DNA of 64,000 nt. Source: SHZI01 sp040080965 (GTDB lineage: Bacteria; Pseudomonadota; Gammaproteobacteria; Steroidobacterales; GCA-2729495). Positions 1-8,042 of this stretch are shown in pieces. The notes beneath the pieces are model-generated. The model worked only from the letters and a program-made list of their open reading frames with translations, had not been told where the DNA came from and did no database searches. Numbering within the stretch: the stretch's first letter is position 1; the number at the start of each line of letters is the position of its first letter. The stretch covers positions 1 to 64,000 of the forward strand of contig JBEBHH010000008.1 of assembly GCA_040080965.1 (NCBI GenBank), written 5' to 3'. A program made the position numbers and the translations under genes.

Positions 1-61
1 CGCTCGAGACTCGCGGACTCGATTCTCGCCGAGGGAAGGTCGCGGCTGAAGCCGCTCCTAC
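1..61. repeat. Truncated GTAG-palindrome (REP/REPIN-like) element
   Basis: This is the right-hand part of a palindromic element cut by the window edge. It contains the family's constant core (GACTCGCGGACTCGAT, 8-23) and a right arm that forms its own small hairpin (GCGGCTGAAGCCGC) and ends in CTCCTAC. The CTA at 58-60 is the TAG stop codon of the ETF-QO gene on the minus strand. The same layout recurs at 2886, 6872 and 11887. No associated transposase (RAYT) is present in the window. Confidence 0.8.
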
Positions 62-1710
62 ATGCCCGAATAGTTGGGGCCGCCGCCACCCTCCGGCGTT
101 ACCCAGCGGATGTTCGCAGACGGATCCTTGATATCGCAGGTCTTGCAGTGGACGCAGTTCTGGGCATTGATCTGGAACCTCGGCGCGCCATCGGGCTGTT
201 GCACGACCTCGTAGACGCCGGCCGGGCAGTAGCGCTGAGCGGGCTCGTCGAACAACGGCAGGTTGCGCTCGATCGGCACGGCCGGATCCAGCAGCTGCAG
301 GTGGACGGGCTGGTCCTCTTCGTGATTCGTGCTCGACAGGAAGACTGACGACAGCCGGTCGAAGCTGACGCGCCCGTCCGGCCTCGGGTAGCTGATGCGG
401 GGTGCAGCAGCCGCGGGCCGCAATGCCAGGTGATCGGGCTCCGGGCTGTGGAGCGTGAACGGCAGCCGCCCGCGGAACAGGTTCTGGTCGAGCCAGATGA
501 ACGCGCCACCCAGCAGCAGCCCGAACTTCTTCTGGGCGGGGCCAAAGTTCCTGCCTTCCGCAAGCTCGCGCCACACCCACGAGTTGCGCACGGCCGATTC
601 GAAGCTGTCGAGCACTGCCGGAGCCAAGTCGCCTTCGGCCAGCGCCGCGAAAACGGACTCGGCGGCCAGCATTCCCGTCTTCAGCGCGGTGTGGGATCCC
701 TTGATCTTGGCGCCGTTCAGGAAGCCCGCGTCGCAGCCCGCGAGCAGGCCCCCGGGAAAGGCCAGCTTCGGCAACGACTGGAGGCCGCCCTTGTTCACCG
801 CCCTCGAACCGTAACTGACGCGCTGACCGCCCTCCAGCACCTGCCGGATGGCCGGGTGCTGCTTCCAGCGCTGGAACTCCTCGAAAGGATTCAGGTGGGG
901 GTTGGTGTAGTTCAGGGCAATGATGACGCCGAGGTACACCTGGTTGTTGGCCGCGTGATAGAGGAAGCCGCCGCCCTCCGTGGCCGGGTCGAGAGGCCAT
1001 CCCAGGGTGTGCACCACGACGCCCTCGCGGTGCTTCGACGGATCGATGCTCCAGATTTCCTTGAGGCCGATACCGTAGTGCTGGGGATCGCAGTGCTCCC
1101 GCAGCCGATAGACCTCCATCAGCTCCTTGCCCAGGTGGCCGCGGCAGCCCTCCGCAAAAATGGTGTACCTGCCCCGCAGCTCGTACCCGGCCTGGAACCC
1201 CGGCTTTTCGTTGCCATCCGCCCCGCGGCCCAGGTCGCCCGTGAGCACACCAGCGACCCGGCCGTCCTCATACAGGATGCGGGAGGCCGCGAATCCCGGG
1301 AACAGGTTCGCGCCCAGTGCCTCGGCCTGCTGGCCCAGCCACTGGCACAGTCGTCCCAGGCTGATGATGTAATTGCCGTGGTTCCGCATTGGCCGCGGGA
1401 TCAGGAACTGCGGCACCCGGCGGCTGGCCGTGCCAGTGCGCAACCAGAGGAATTCATCCTGTGAAACCGCGGTGGCGACCGGTGCGCCACGCTCCCGCCA
1501 GTCGGGGAACAGCTCGTCCAGCGCCCGGGGTTCGAAGACGGCGCCGGAGAGGATGTGCGCCCCGATCTCGGCGCCCTTCTCGACGACACACACGGAGACT
1601 TCGCGGCCTGCACCGGCCGCCAGCTGGAGCACGCGGCATGCGGCCGCCAGACCGCAAGGCCCGGCGCCCACGATCACGACGTCAAACTCCATGCTTTCGC
1701 GTTCGGACAT
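58..1710 (-). CDS. Electron transfer flavoprotein-ubiquinone oxidoreductase
   Basis: 550 residues, the usual length for ETF-QO. It passes electrons from reduced ETF (fed by acyl-CoA and amino-acid dehydrogenases) to membrane ubiquinone. The N-terminus has an FAD-binding Rossmann motif (VGAGPCG, about residues 14-20) followed by EKGAEIGAHILSG, typical of the family. The C-terminus has the 4Fe-4S ligands: CPAGVYE, then NCVHCKTCDIKDP, then the terminal GGGPNYSGM. The first ATG at 1710 gives MSERESMEFD; a second Met seven codons in (MEFDVV) is an alternative start. It is divergent from zapE with an 81-bp gap. Its stop codon lies inside the repeat at 1-61. The function fits the tesB, MaoC and CoA-transferase genes nearby, which suggest active acyl-CoA metabolism. 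Confidence 0.95.
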   Translation of the reverse strand: MSERESMEFDVVIVGAGPCGLAAACRVLQLAAGAGREVSVCVVEKGAEIGAHILSGAVFEPRALDELFPDWRERGAPVATAVSQDEFLWLRTGTASRRVPQFLIPRPMRNHGNYIISLGRLCQWLGQQAEALGANLFPGFAASRILYEDGRVAGVLTGDLGRGADGNEKPGFQAGYELRGRYTIFAEGCRGHLGKELMEVYRLREHCDPQHYGIGLKEIWSIDPSKHREGVVVHTLGWPLDPATEGGGFLYHAANNQVYLGVIIALNYTNPHLNPFEEFQRWKQHPAIRQVLEGGQRVSYGSRAVNKGGLQSLPKLAFPGGLLAGCDAGFLNGAKIKGSHTALKTGMLAAESVFAALAEGDLAPAVLDSFESAVRNSWVWRELAEGRNFGPAQKKFGLLLGGAFIWLDQNLFRGRLPFTLHSPEPDHLALRPAAAAPRISYPRPDGRVSFDRLSSVFLSSTNHEEDQPVHLQLLDPAVPIERNLPLFDEPAQRYCPAGVYEVVQQPDGAPRFQINAQNCVHCKTCDIKDPSANIRWVTPEGGGGPNYSGM

Positions 1711-1791
1711 GCGGCCGGCAGTCTACCGTGCCGCCCCCGGAAACCGGTAGATTGGGCGCCCCGAGTGAGCCAGCGCGCCAGTAGTTACCCC

Positions 1792-2889
1792 ATGGATCTT
1801 CCTTCCCGCTACCAGGCGGCAGTGTCAGAGCTCGGCCTCAGCGAGGACCCGGCGCAGCGCCGGGCCATCCAGGTGCTCGACCGCGTCGGCAGGCAGCTGG
1901 CGGAACGGCCTGCCCCACGGCGCTTTCCCGGGTTGCTCCGGCGTTTCCTGCCCGCACCCGTTGCACCGGTTCCGGTCCGCGGCGCCTACCTTTGGGGTGG
2001 CGTCGGCCGCGGCAAGACACTGATCATGGACCTCTTCTTCGAATCGCTGCCCTTCGACGACAAGCTGCGCTACCACTTCCACCGCATCATGAGCCGGGTG
2101 CACGGCCAGCTCGCCGAGCTGCGCGATACGCCGGACCCCCTCGCCATCGTCGCGGCGGATTTCGCCCGCGACGCGCGCGTGATCTGTTTCGACGAGTTCT
2201 TCGTCTCCGATATCGCGGACGCGATGCTGCTCGGCCGTTTCGTCGAGGGCCTGCTCGAGCGGGGCGTGACCCTGGTGGCCACCTCCAATAGCGCCCCTGG
2301 CGACCTCTACCGGGGCGGACTCCAGCGGCAGCGCTTCCTGCCGGCCATCGATCTCATCCTGGCGAACACCGAGGTGGTGCACGTGGACGGCCTCGTGGAC
2401 TACCGGCTCCGGGTGCTGGAGGCCGTCGAGATCTGGCACTCGCCGCTGGACGAGGCCGCCGACCGGAACCTCGAACGCTACTTCCGGGATATCGCGCCGG
2501 ACCGTGGCACCGGCGGCGCGCGCCTCGAGATCCTCGGGCGGCGGATTCCGGCCCGCCGGCTTGCCGAGGGCGTGGTCTGGTTCGATTTCGACGCCCTGTG
2601 CGACGGCCCCCGCAGCCAGGAGGACTACATCCAGATCGCCCGGGACTTCCAGACCGTGATCGTGTCGGGGGTGCCCCGGCTCGATGAAACCCGCGAGAAT
2701 GCAGCTCGCCGCTTCATCGCACTCGTGGACGAGTTCTACGACCGGCGCGTCAACCTCATCGTCTCGGCAGCGGAGCCGATCAGCCGGATCTACGCCGGGT
2801 CGCGGCTGCAACGGGAGTTCGAGCGCACCCGCAGCCGGCTCCTGGAGATGCAGTCAATGGAGTACCTGGCGGCGGGACATCTGCAGTAG
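1792..2889 (+). CDS. zapE: Cell division protein ZapE / AFG1-like ATPase
   Basis: 365 residues. ZapE is an AAA-type ATPase that associates with the FtsZ ring; the mitochondrial homologue is AFG1/LACE1. Visible motifs are a Walker A (GGVGRGKT, about residue 69), the family's FHRIMSRVH segment, Walker B (VICFDEFFVSDIADAM), the sensor-like TSNSAPGDLY, and the C-terminal VWFDFDALCDGPRSQEDY and SGVPRLDE blocks. The frame is open further upstream, but the ATG at 1792 (MDLPSRYQAAV) gives the normal family length and lies outside the divergent ETF-QO gene. The TAG stop (2887-2889) is the second to fourth base of the repeat that follows. Confidence 0.95.
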   Translation: MDLPSRYQAAVSELGLSEDPAQRRAIQVLDRVGRQLAERPAPRRFPGLLRRFLPAPVAPVPVRGAYLWGGVGRGKTLIMDLFFESLPFDDKLRYHFHRIMSRVHGQLAELRDTPDPLAIVAADFARDARVICFDEFFVSDIADAMLLGRFVEGLLERGVTLVATSNSAPGDLYRGGLQRQRFLPAIDLILANTEVVHVDGLVDYRLRVLEAVEIWHSPLDEAADRNLERYFRDIAPDRGTGGARLEILGRRIPARRLAEGVVWFDFDALCDGPRSQEDYIQIARDFQTVIVSGVPRLDETRENAARRFIALVDEFYDRRVNLIVSAAEPISRIYAGSRLQREFERTRSRLLEMQSMEYLAAGHLQ

Positions 2890-2975
2890 GAGCGCCTTCA
2901 GGCGCGACCGGGGCCGGCGAGAGACTCGCGGACTCGATTCTCGCCGGCCCCGGTCGCGCCTGAAGGCGCTCCTGC
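2886..2975. repeat. GTAG-palindrome (REP/REPIN-like) element, full length
   Basis: A roughly 90-bp palindrome: GTAGGAGCGCCTTCAGGCGC arm, GC-rich stem, constant core GACTCGCGGACTCGAT (2923-2938), then the complementary stem and arm ending GCGCTCCTGC. The stem around the core (GGCCGGCGAGA against TCTCGCCGGCC) pairs perfectly. The left arm supplies the zapE stop codon. It separates zapE from gpmA and may act as a transcript-end hairpin, although there is no T tract. Confidence 0.85.
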
Positions 2976-3015
2976 AGTTAGAATTCCCGACCTGGAACCC
3001 CCTGGAGTTTTCGGC

Positions 3016-3783
3016 ATGACAGGCAAGCTGGTGCTCTGCCGGCACGGACAGAGCACGTGGAATCTCGACAACCGGTTCACCGGCTGGACCGACGTGGACC
3101 TTACGGACCAGGGGCGCACCGAGGCCCGGGATGCCGGCCGGCAGCTGAAGGCGCTGGGCTACCGGTTCGACATCGCCTACACATCCGTGCTGAAGCGCGC
3201 GATCCGGACCCTGTGGCTGATCCTCGACGAGATGGACCTGATGTGGATCCCGGTGGAACGCACCTGGCGGCTCAACGAGCGTCACTACGGCGCGCTCCAG
3301 GGACTGGACAAGGCCGAGACGGCGGCGAGGCACGGCGAGGCCCAGGTGAAGATCTGGCGGCGCAGCTATGACATCCCGCCGCCGCCGCTGGACCCCGCCG
3401 ATGAGCGCCACCCGGCCAACGACCCGCGTTACGCCAGCATCCCGGGTGTACCCGGCACGGAATCCCTCAAGGACACCCTGGCCCGGGTCCTGCCCTTCTG
3501 GCAGGACAGCGTGGCGCCCCGCCTGCTGCGGGGAGAAGACGTCCTGCTCGCCGCGCACGGCAACAGCCTGCGGGCCATCGTGAAGATGCTCGACGGCATG
3601 TCGGAACAGGACATCCTCGAATTCAACATCCCCACGGGCATTCCGATGGTCTACACCTTCGACGCGCACCTGGCGCCGCTGTCCCGGGACTACGTCGGCG
3701 ACCCCGACGCCGTGCGCAAGGCGGCTGAAGCCGTGGCGCGCCAGGGCACAACCGGCGGGGCCGGCAAGGCCAAAGCGCGGTGA
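3016..3783 (+). CDS. gpmA: 2,3-bisphosphoglycerate-dependent phosphoglycerate mutase
   Basis: 255 residues. It interconverts 3- and 2-phosphoglycerate in glycolysis and gluconeogenesis in the cytosol. The catalytic signature CRHGQSTWN (about residues 8-16) carries the phosphorylated His. NRFTGWTDVDLTDQG, LNERHYGALQGLDKAE and the second catalytic His in LLAAHGNSLRAIVK are all present, as is FNIPTGIPMVY near the end. The ATG lies just after the repeat at 2886-2975. The TGA stop (3781-3783) overlaps the GTG start of the next gene by three bases, so the two are probably translationally coupled. Confidence 0.96.
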   Translation: MTGKLVLCRHGQSTWNLDNRFTGWTDVDLTDQGRTEARDAGRQLKALGYRFDIAYTSVLKRAIRTLWLILDEMDLMWIPVERTWRLNERHYGALQGLDKAETAARHGEAQVKIWRRSYDIPPPPLDPADERHPANDPRYASIPGVPGTESLKDTLARVLPFWQDSVAPRLLRGEDVLLAAHGNSLRAIVKMLDGMSEQDILEFNIPTGIPMVYTFDAHLAPLSRDYVGDPDAVRKAAEAVARQGTTGGAGKAKAR

Positions 3784-4301
3784 TCTGGTCACTCGACGGG
3801 CTGGCCCCGACGCTGGGCAGGGACGTGTATGTGGCGCCGAACGCCACCGTGGTCGGCGACGTGCACCTGGGCGATGAGGTCAGCATCTGGTTCGGTGCCG
3901 TCCTGCGGGGTGACGTGGAGCGCCTGACGGTCGGGGCCCGGAGCAACGTGCAGGACAACTCCGTACTCCACTCGGACCCCGGATCCCCGCTGGTAGTGGG
4001 CGAGCGGGTGACCGTGGGCCATGGCTGCATCCTCCACGGCTGCCAGATTGGCGAGGGCGCGCTGATCGGCATGGGCAGCACCATCCTCAATGACGCGCGG
4101 ATCGGCCGGAACTGCCTGGTGGGCGCCGACGCGCTGGTCACGGAAGGCAAGGTCTTCGCCGACGGCCTGCTGATTGTCGGCTCGCCGGCCCGCGCCATCC
4201 GGCCGCTGACCCCCGAGGAACTGGCCCGACTGGCGGAGAGCCCCACGCGCTACGTGGAGCGGGGCAGGATCTACCGGAAGGGCCTCGTGCCGCTCCCGTA
4301 G
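3780..4301 (+). CDS. Gamma-carbonic-anhydrase-like left-handed beta-helix protein
   Basis: 173 residues, YrdA/PaaY/CaiE-type gamma-carbonic anhydrase fold. Hexapeptide repeats run through most of the protein (VGDVHLGDEVSIWFGAVLRGD, IGEGALIGMGS, IGRNCLVGA). The three metal-ligand histidines are in NSVLHSD and VGHGCILHGC. Whether this homologue has carbonic anhydrase activity cannot be told from sequence. The start is GTG at 3780, overlapping the gpmA stop (GTGA). The TAG stop lies in the left arm of the palindrome at 4298-4345. It is likely co-transcribed with gpmA. Confidence 0.85.
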   Translation: MIWSLDGLAPTLGRDVYVAPNATVVGDVHLGDEVSIWFGAVLRGDVERLTVGARSNVQDNSVLHSDPGSPLVVGERVTVGHGCILHGCQIGEGALIGMGSTILNDARIGRNCLVGADALVTEGKVFADGLLIVGSPARAIRPLTPEELARLAESPTRYVERGRIYRKGLVPLP

Positions 4302-4345
4302 CAGCGGCCTTAGCCGCGACCGGTCGCGGCTAAGGCCGCTCCTAC
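4298..4345. repeat. Short GTAG-palindrome without central core
   Basis: Inverted repeat GTAGCAGCGGCCTTAGCCGC...GCGGCTAAGGCCGCTCCTAC. It has arms only and lacks the constant core. The left arm supplies the stop of the carbonic-anhydrase-like gene (TAG 4299-4301) and the right arm supplies the stop of tesB on the other strand (4342-4344). Its position between convergent genes suggests a bidirectional transcript end. Confidence 0.85.
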
Positions 4346-5205
4346 GGGGCCGGCCGCACGCGGATCAGGCCTTCCTGTGCGAGGGTCGCCACCAGTTTCC
4401 CGCCCGCCGTGAAGACGTAGCCCCGGGCAAGTCCCCGGCCGCCGGCCGCCGCCGGGCTGTCCAGCGAAAAAAGCAGCCACTCGTCCACCCGCACGGGGCG
4501 ATGGAACCACATGGCGTGATCGAGGCTCGCCATCTGCAGGCCCTCGCGGGTCGCGTGGAGACCGTGAGGAAGAGTGACCGTGCCGATCAGCTCGTAATCC
4601 GAAATGTAGGCCAGCAGCGCCTGGTGCAGGAGTGAGTCCGCCGGCAGGGGCTCCGCCGTCTTCATCCACAACTGCTTCACCGGAACCCGGCTGTCCCGGA
4701 ATAGGAACTGCCTGGGATCCACCGGCCGAACCTGGATCGGCCGCTCCCACTTCAGGAAGCGCTGCATGCGCGCCGGAAGTTCGCCGGAGAACTCGCGCGC
4801 CAGTGCCTCCAGGTCCTGGAGCTCGTCCGGCCCCGGCACCTGGGGCATGGCGACCTGGTGCTCGAGCCCTTCCTCCGCCACCTGGAAGGACGCCGCCATG
4901 TTGAAGATCTGCTCGCCATGCTGGATGGCGACGACTCGCCGGCTGGAAAAGCTGCCACCGTCGCGGGCCCGGTCGACCTCGTAGATGATTGGCGCCTGCA
5001 CATCACCGCGCTTGAGGAAATACGCGTGCAGTGAATGCACCGGGCGACCCTCGACCGTGCGATTCGCTGCAGCGAGGGCCTGTCCGAGCACCTGGCCGCC
5101 AAACACCTGGGGCGTGCCAATGTCGCGACTCTGGCCACGGAAGATGTTCTTCTCGATGGGCTCGAGATCCAGAAGTTCGATGAGGTCGGAGAGCCGGTAT
5201 GCCAT
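4342..5205 (-). CDS. tesB: Acyl-CoA thioesterase II
   Basis: 287 residues, the same length as E. coli TesB. It is a double hot-dog enzyme that hydrolyses medium- and long-chain acyl-CoA to fatty acid and CoA. The N-terminal domain includes FRGQSRDIGTPQVFGGQVLGQAL and HSLHAYFLKRGD. The C-terminal hot dog has LDHAMWFHRPVR, containing the catalytic Asp, and AQEGLIRVRP, containing the conserved Gln. The frame stays open upstream, but the ATG at 5205 (MAYRLSDLIELLDLE) gives the usual family start. It is convergent with the carbonic-anhydrase-like gene and divergent from the DUF1499 gene. Its stop is in the repeat at 4298-4345. Confidence 0.94.
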   Translation of the reverse strand: MAYRLSDLIELLDLEPIEKNIFRGQSRDIGTPQVFGGQVLGQALAAANRTVEGRPVHSLHAYFLKRGDVQAPIIYEVDRARDGGSFSSRRVVAIQHGEQIFNMAASFQVAEEGLEHQVAMPQVPGPDELQDLEALAREFSGELPARMQRFLKWERPIQVRPVDPRQFLFRDSRVPVKQLWMKTAEPLPADSLLHQALLAYISDYELIGTVTLPHGLHATREGLQMASLDHAMWFHRPVRVDEWLLFSLDSPAAAGGRGLARGYVFTAGGKLVATLAQEGLIRVRPAP

Positions 5206-5256
5206 GCGCGAATTGTACCGGCGTGTGCTAAGGTTTCGGGCACGGAGGGTGACCAC

Positions 5257-6024
5257 ATGAAAGACGCACTCCAGGCGCCACCTCGCAAGGGCTCCCGGCT
5301 GTCCCGCATCGGAATCTGGACTGCGCTGATCGGCGTCGTCCTCGCCGCGTTGTCGGGCCTTGGGGCCCGGGCCGGTTTTCTCTCGCCGTTCCAGAGCATG
5401 GGAGCCTACGCGCTCGGCAGTCTCCTGCTGCTGGTCGCGCTGGTCACCGCGGGCTTCGGGCTCCTCCGGAGCGGCGGCACAGCAGGCTCGGCCTCCGCGC
5501 CGGCTGCGTGGCTGGCGCTGCTCGCGGGCCTCGCCGTCACGGCCAACAACGGCATGGTCATGGGCCAGGCGCGGGGCGCTCCCGGCATCCACGACATCAC
5601 CACGGACACCGACAATCCGCCAGCCTTCGTCGCCGTGGTGCCCCTCCGGGAGGGAGACGCGCAGAACCCCCCGGAGTACTCCGGCCCCGAGGCCGCAGCG
5701 GCCCAGAAGCAGGCCTATCCCGACCTGCAGCCCCTCCTCTTCAACCAGCCCGCCAACGTCGTCTTCGCCGCAGCCCGTGAGGTGGTCGCCGAAAAGGGCT
5801 GGGCCCTCGTGGATGCCAGCGAAGCCGAGGGTCGCATCGAGGCCACGGCGGAAACCGGCTGGGTGCGCTTCAAGGACGATGTCGTGATCCGGATCCAGCC
5901 GGGGCGCGACCAGACCCGGGTGGATGTGCGCTCCAAGTCCCGCGTCGGCCGGGGCGACATGGGGGCCAACGCGAGGCGCGTGCGTGACTTCCTGAGCTCG
6001 CTCCAGGCCCGGCTCGCCCGCTGA
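5257..6024 (+). CDS. DUF1499 family membrane protein
   Basis: 255 residues. Three hydrophobic segments lie in the N-terminal 110 residues (about 17-40, 52-72, 85-102). A soluble C-terminal domain follows, starting near GIHDITTDTDNPPAF, which is the hallmark opening of DUF1499, and containing AAREVVAEKGWALVDASEAEG and GWVRFKDDVVIRI. DUF1499 proteins have no settled function. The ATG at 5257 has a GGAGGGTG ribosome-binding site just upstream. It is followed 17 nt later by the inositol-monophosphatase-like gene, suggesting a two-gene operon. Confidence 0.85.
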   Translation: MKDALQAPPRKGSRLSRIGIWTALIGVVLAALSGLGARAGFLSPFQSMGAYALGSLLLLVALVTAGFGLLRSGGTAGSASAPAAWLALLAGLAVTANNGMVMGQARGAPGIHDITTDTDNPPAFVAVVPLREGDAQNPPEYSGPEAAAAQKQAYPDLQPLLFNQPANVVFAAAREVVAEKGWALVDASEAEGRIEATAETGWVRFKDDVVIRIQPGRDQTRVDVRSKSRVGRGDMGANARRVRDFLSSLQARLAR

Positions 6025-6041
6025 CCCCCGCCTGTTCACCC

Positions 6042-6875
6042 ATGGAACCGGCCATTGTCGACATGGTCGAGTTCTATCTGCCCGTCCTGGTGACAGCCGG
6101 GGACTTCGCCCGGGAAATCCAGCCGCGCATTTCCGGTCCGCCCCGGAAGCCGGGGCAGAATCCCTGGGTGCAGGCGATCACGGACGCGGACCAGAGTGTC
6201 CAGACGTTCGTGGAGGTCGCCACCCTCGCCCGCTTTCCCGCCGCCGGGTTCTACGGCGAGGAACAGGACCAGTCGCGGAACACCCGGTACTTCCCGCCGG
6301 AAGCCGACACCACGGTGTGGCTCGACCCGATCAACGGCACCTTTCTCTACCAGAACCAGCGCCCCGGCTGGGACATCATCCTGTCCATCACGCACCGCGG
6401 GCAGCTTCTCGCCGCGATCAGCTACATGCCCGTCCGGGAGCGCTTCTACCTGGCCGTCCGCGGCCTTGGCGCCTTCACCGGTGACCGCGCCTCCCGCCAG
6501 CTTGCGGCCATGACCCCGCTCAGGACCGTGGCCGGCAGTTCCGTCTGCCTGACCTACCAGGCTCCGGACGCGCTCGCCCGGCTGCGGGGCCGGTGGGAGG
6601 CCTTCGACATCGTGGACGACTACGACCCCGGCCGGGGCTTCGACAACCTCAACGACCTGTTCACGGGGCGGCTGGCGGCCTATGCGTCGGGCAGCGCGGA
6701 CCTGCTGGACTGGGGCGCCATGGCCTTCATCGTGACCCAGGCCGGCGGAACCGCCTCAGGCCTGGATGGCCGCCCCTTCGACGGCTTCGAGAACTTCCAC
6801 CTGGGCAGCACGGACATGCTCGTGGCCGCGACGCCAGAGTTGCACGCCGCCCTTCTCAAGACATTGCGCCAGTAG
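6042..6875 (+). CDS. Inositol monophosphatase family protein with variant metal motif
   Basis: 277 residues, Mg-dependent phosphatase fold (IMPase/CysQ superfamily). FYGEEQDQ corresponds to the GEE metal motif, WLDPINGT to the usual DPIDGT, and LDWGAMAFIVTQAGG to the C-terminal WD...GG motif. In the second motif the Asp that normally binds metal is Asn, which could lower activity or change metal use. The substrate cannot be assigned. It follows the DUF1499 gene by 17 nt. The TAG stop (6873-6875) is within the repeat starting at 6872. Confidence 0.75.
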   Translation: MEPAIVDMVEFYLPVLVTAGDFAREIQPRISGPPRKPGQNPWVQAITDADQSVQTFVEVATLARFPAAGFYGEEQDQSRNTRYFPPEADTTVWLDPINGTFLYQNQRPGWDIILSITHRGQLLAAISYMPVRERFYLAVRGLGAFTGDRASRQLAAMTPLRTVAGSSVCLTYQAPDALARLRGRWEAFDIVDDYDPGRGFDNLNDLFTGRLAAYASGSADLLDWGAMAFIVTQAGGTASGLDGRPFDGFENFHLGSTDMLVAATPELHAALLKTLRQ

Positions 6876-6961
6876 GAGCGCCTTGAGGCGCGACCCCCTC
6901 TGGCGAGAATCGAGTCCGCGAGTCTCGAGCCAGAGGGGGTCGCGCCTCAAGGCGCTCCTAC
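6872..6961. repeat. GTAG-palindrome (REP/REPIN-like) element, full length, inverted core
   Basis: About 90 bp. Arms GTAGGAGCGCCTTGAGGCGC and GCGCCTCAAGGCGCTCCTAC flank a variable stem (CCCCCTCTGGC against GCCAGAGGGGG) and the constant core in the opposite orientation (ATCGAGTCCGCGAGTC, 6909-6924). The arm bases differ from those at 2886 (TTGA instead of TTCA), and the partner arm carries the matching change. It provides the stop of the upstream gene and ends three bases before the MaoC stop. Confidence 0.85.
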
Positions 6962-6964
6962 CGG

Positions 6965-7432
6965 TCAATTCTCGAAGAAATACAGCACCAGCGTCTCGCT
7001 GGTGCAGGCGGGCTTGGTCTCGCCCTCGATCTCGATGGTGTTTTCCAGGATCACCTGGGTGCCACCGGCCCGCTGGCGGGCCGACTTGAGCTTGCCCCGC
7101 ATGCGCACGCGCTTGCCCGAAGGCACCATGTTCTTGAAGCGGACCTCGTTGAGGCCATAGTTGATCACCCGCTTCAGGCCCTGGAACTCGACGAAGGTGT
7201 CCAGGAGCTTGGGCATGAGCGAGATCAGCAGGTAGCCGTGCGCGATGGTCGTGCCAATCGGCAACTCGCGCTTCGCGCGCTCCACGTCCACGTGGATCCA
7301 CTGGTGATCCTCGGTGGCGTCGGCAAAGCGGTTGATGCGGTCCTGGTCCACCAGGATCCAGTCCGACACGCCGATTTCCTGGCCCTCGTAGGCCTTGACG
7401 TCGGCGGCGCAGGTGAACACCAGCTTGGTCAT
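6965..7432 (-). CDS. MaoC-like (R)-specific enoyl-CoA hydratase
   Basis: 155 residues from the ATG at 7432 (MTKLVFTCAADVKA). A longer frame exists but would overlap folE. It has a hot-dog fold with hydratase motif 2: FADATEDHQWIHVDVERAKRE contains the catalytic Asp and His, followed by GTTIAHGYLLISLMP. This matches PhaJ/MaoC enzymes that hydrate trans-2-enoyl-CoA. It is the last gene of a tight minus-strand operon, 7 nt after folE. The combination with molybdopterin and folate genes does not suggest a pathway; a role in acyl-CoA turnover with tesB is inference. Confidence 0.85.
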   Translation of the reverse strand: MTKLVFTCAADVKAYEGQEIGVSDWILVDQDRINRFADATEDHQWIHVDVERAKRELPIGTTIAHGYLLISLMPKLLDTFVEFQGLKRVINYGLNEVRFKNMVPSGKRVRMRGKLKSARQRAGGTQVILENTIEIEGETKPACTSETLVLYFFEN

Positions 7433-7439
7433 CGCGGGA

Positions 7440-8042
7440 TCAGCGTCCCGTGCGGTCGATGGCGCCGAGGAACTCGGCACGGATCCGGTCGTCGTCCTTG
7501 AAGGCGCCCAGCATCTCGCTGGTGGTCATCCAGACGTTGTCCCGGTGCACGCCCCGCGTGGTCAGGCAGTGGTGCTGGGCCTCGATGACGACGGCGACGC
7601 CGCGCGGCTCGAGCACCTGCTGGATGCAACGGGCGATGGCGGCAGTGACCCTCTCCTGGACGATGAGGCGCTTGGTGAAGGCCTCCACGACCCGGACCAG
7701 CTTGCTGATGCCGGCGAGCCGGCGGTCCGGCAGGTAAGCCACGTGGGCGCGGCCGATCACCGGCGCCACGTGGTGCTCGCAGTGGGACTCGAAATTCACG
7801 TTGGCCAGCACCACGAGCCGGTCGTAGTGCTCGACCTGCTGGAAGGACGACCCCAGCAGTTCGTAGGGATCGACCCGGTAACCGGCAAACCAGTCCTCGT
7901 AGGCGCCCAGGAAACGCGCCGGCGTCCGCTTGAGGCCACTCCGTTGCGGATCCTCCCCAATGAAGGTCAGCAGGGTACGAACCGCGGCCTCCGCGTCGTC
8001 GCGGGAAGGCTTCCGGGCAGGCTTCTTACGGCTTGTGGCCAT
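7440..8042 (-). CDS. folE: GTP cyclohydrolase I
   Basis: 200 residues. It converts GTP to 7,8-dihydroneopterin triphosphate, the first step of folate and tetrahydrobiopterin synthesis. Family motifs are clear: SHCEHHVAPVIGRAHVAYLP with zinc ligands Cys and His, GISKLVRVVEAFTKRLIVQERVT, and the second zinc Cys in AQHHCLTTRGV. The ATG at 8042 (MATSRKKPARK) is chosen over the upstream GTG/ATG options because of its standard N-terminus. The first 17 nt overlap the 3' end of mobA, indicating translational coupling. Confidence 0.95.
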   Translation of the reverse strand: MATSRKKPARKPSRDDAEAAVRTLLTFIGEDPQRSGLKRTPARFLGAYEDWFAGYRVDPYELLGSSFQQVEHYDRLVVLANVNFESHCEHHVAPVIGRAHVAYLPDRRLAGISKLVRVVEAFTKRLIVQERVTAAIARCIQQVLEPRGVAVVIEAQHHCLTTRGVHRDNVWMTTSEMLGAFKDDDRIRAEFLGAIDRTGR

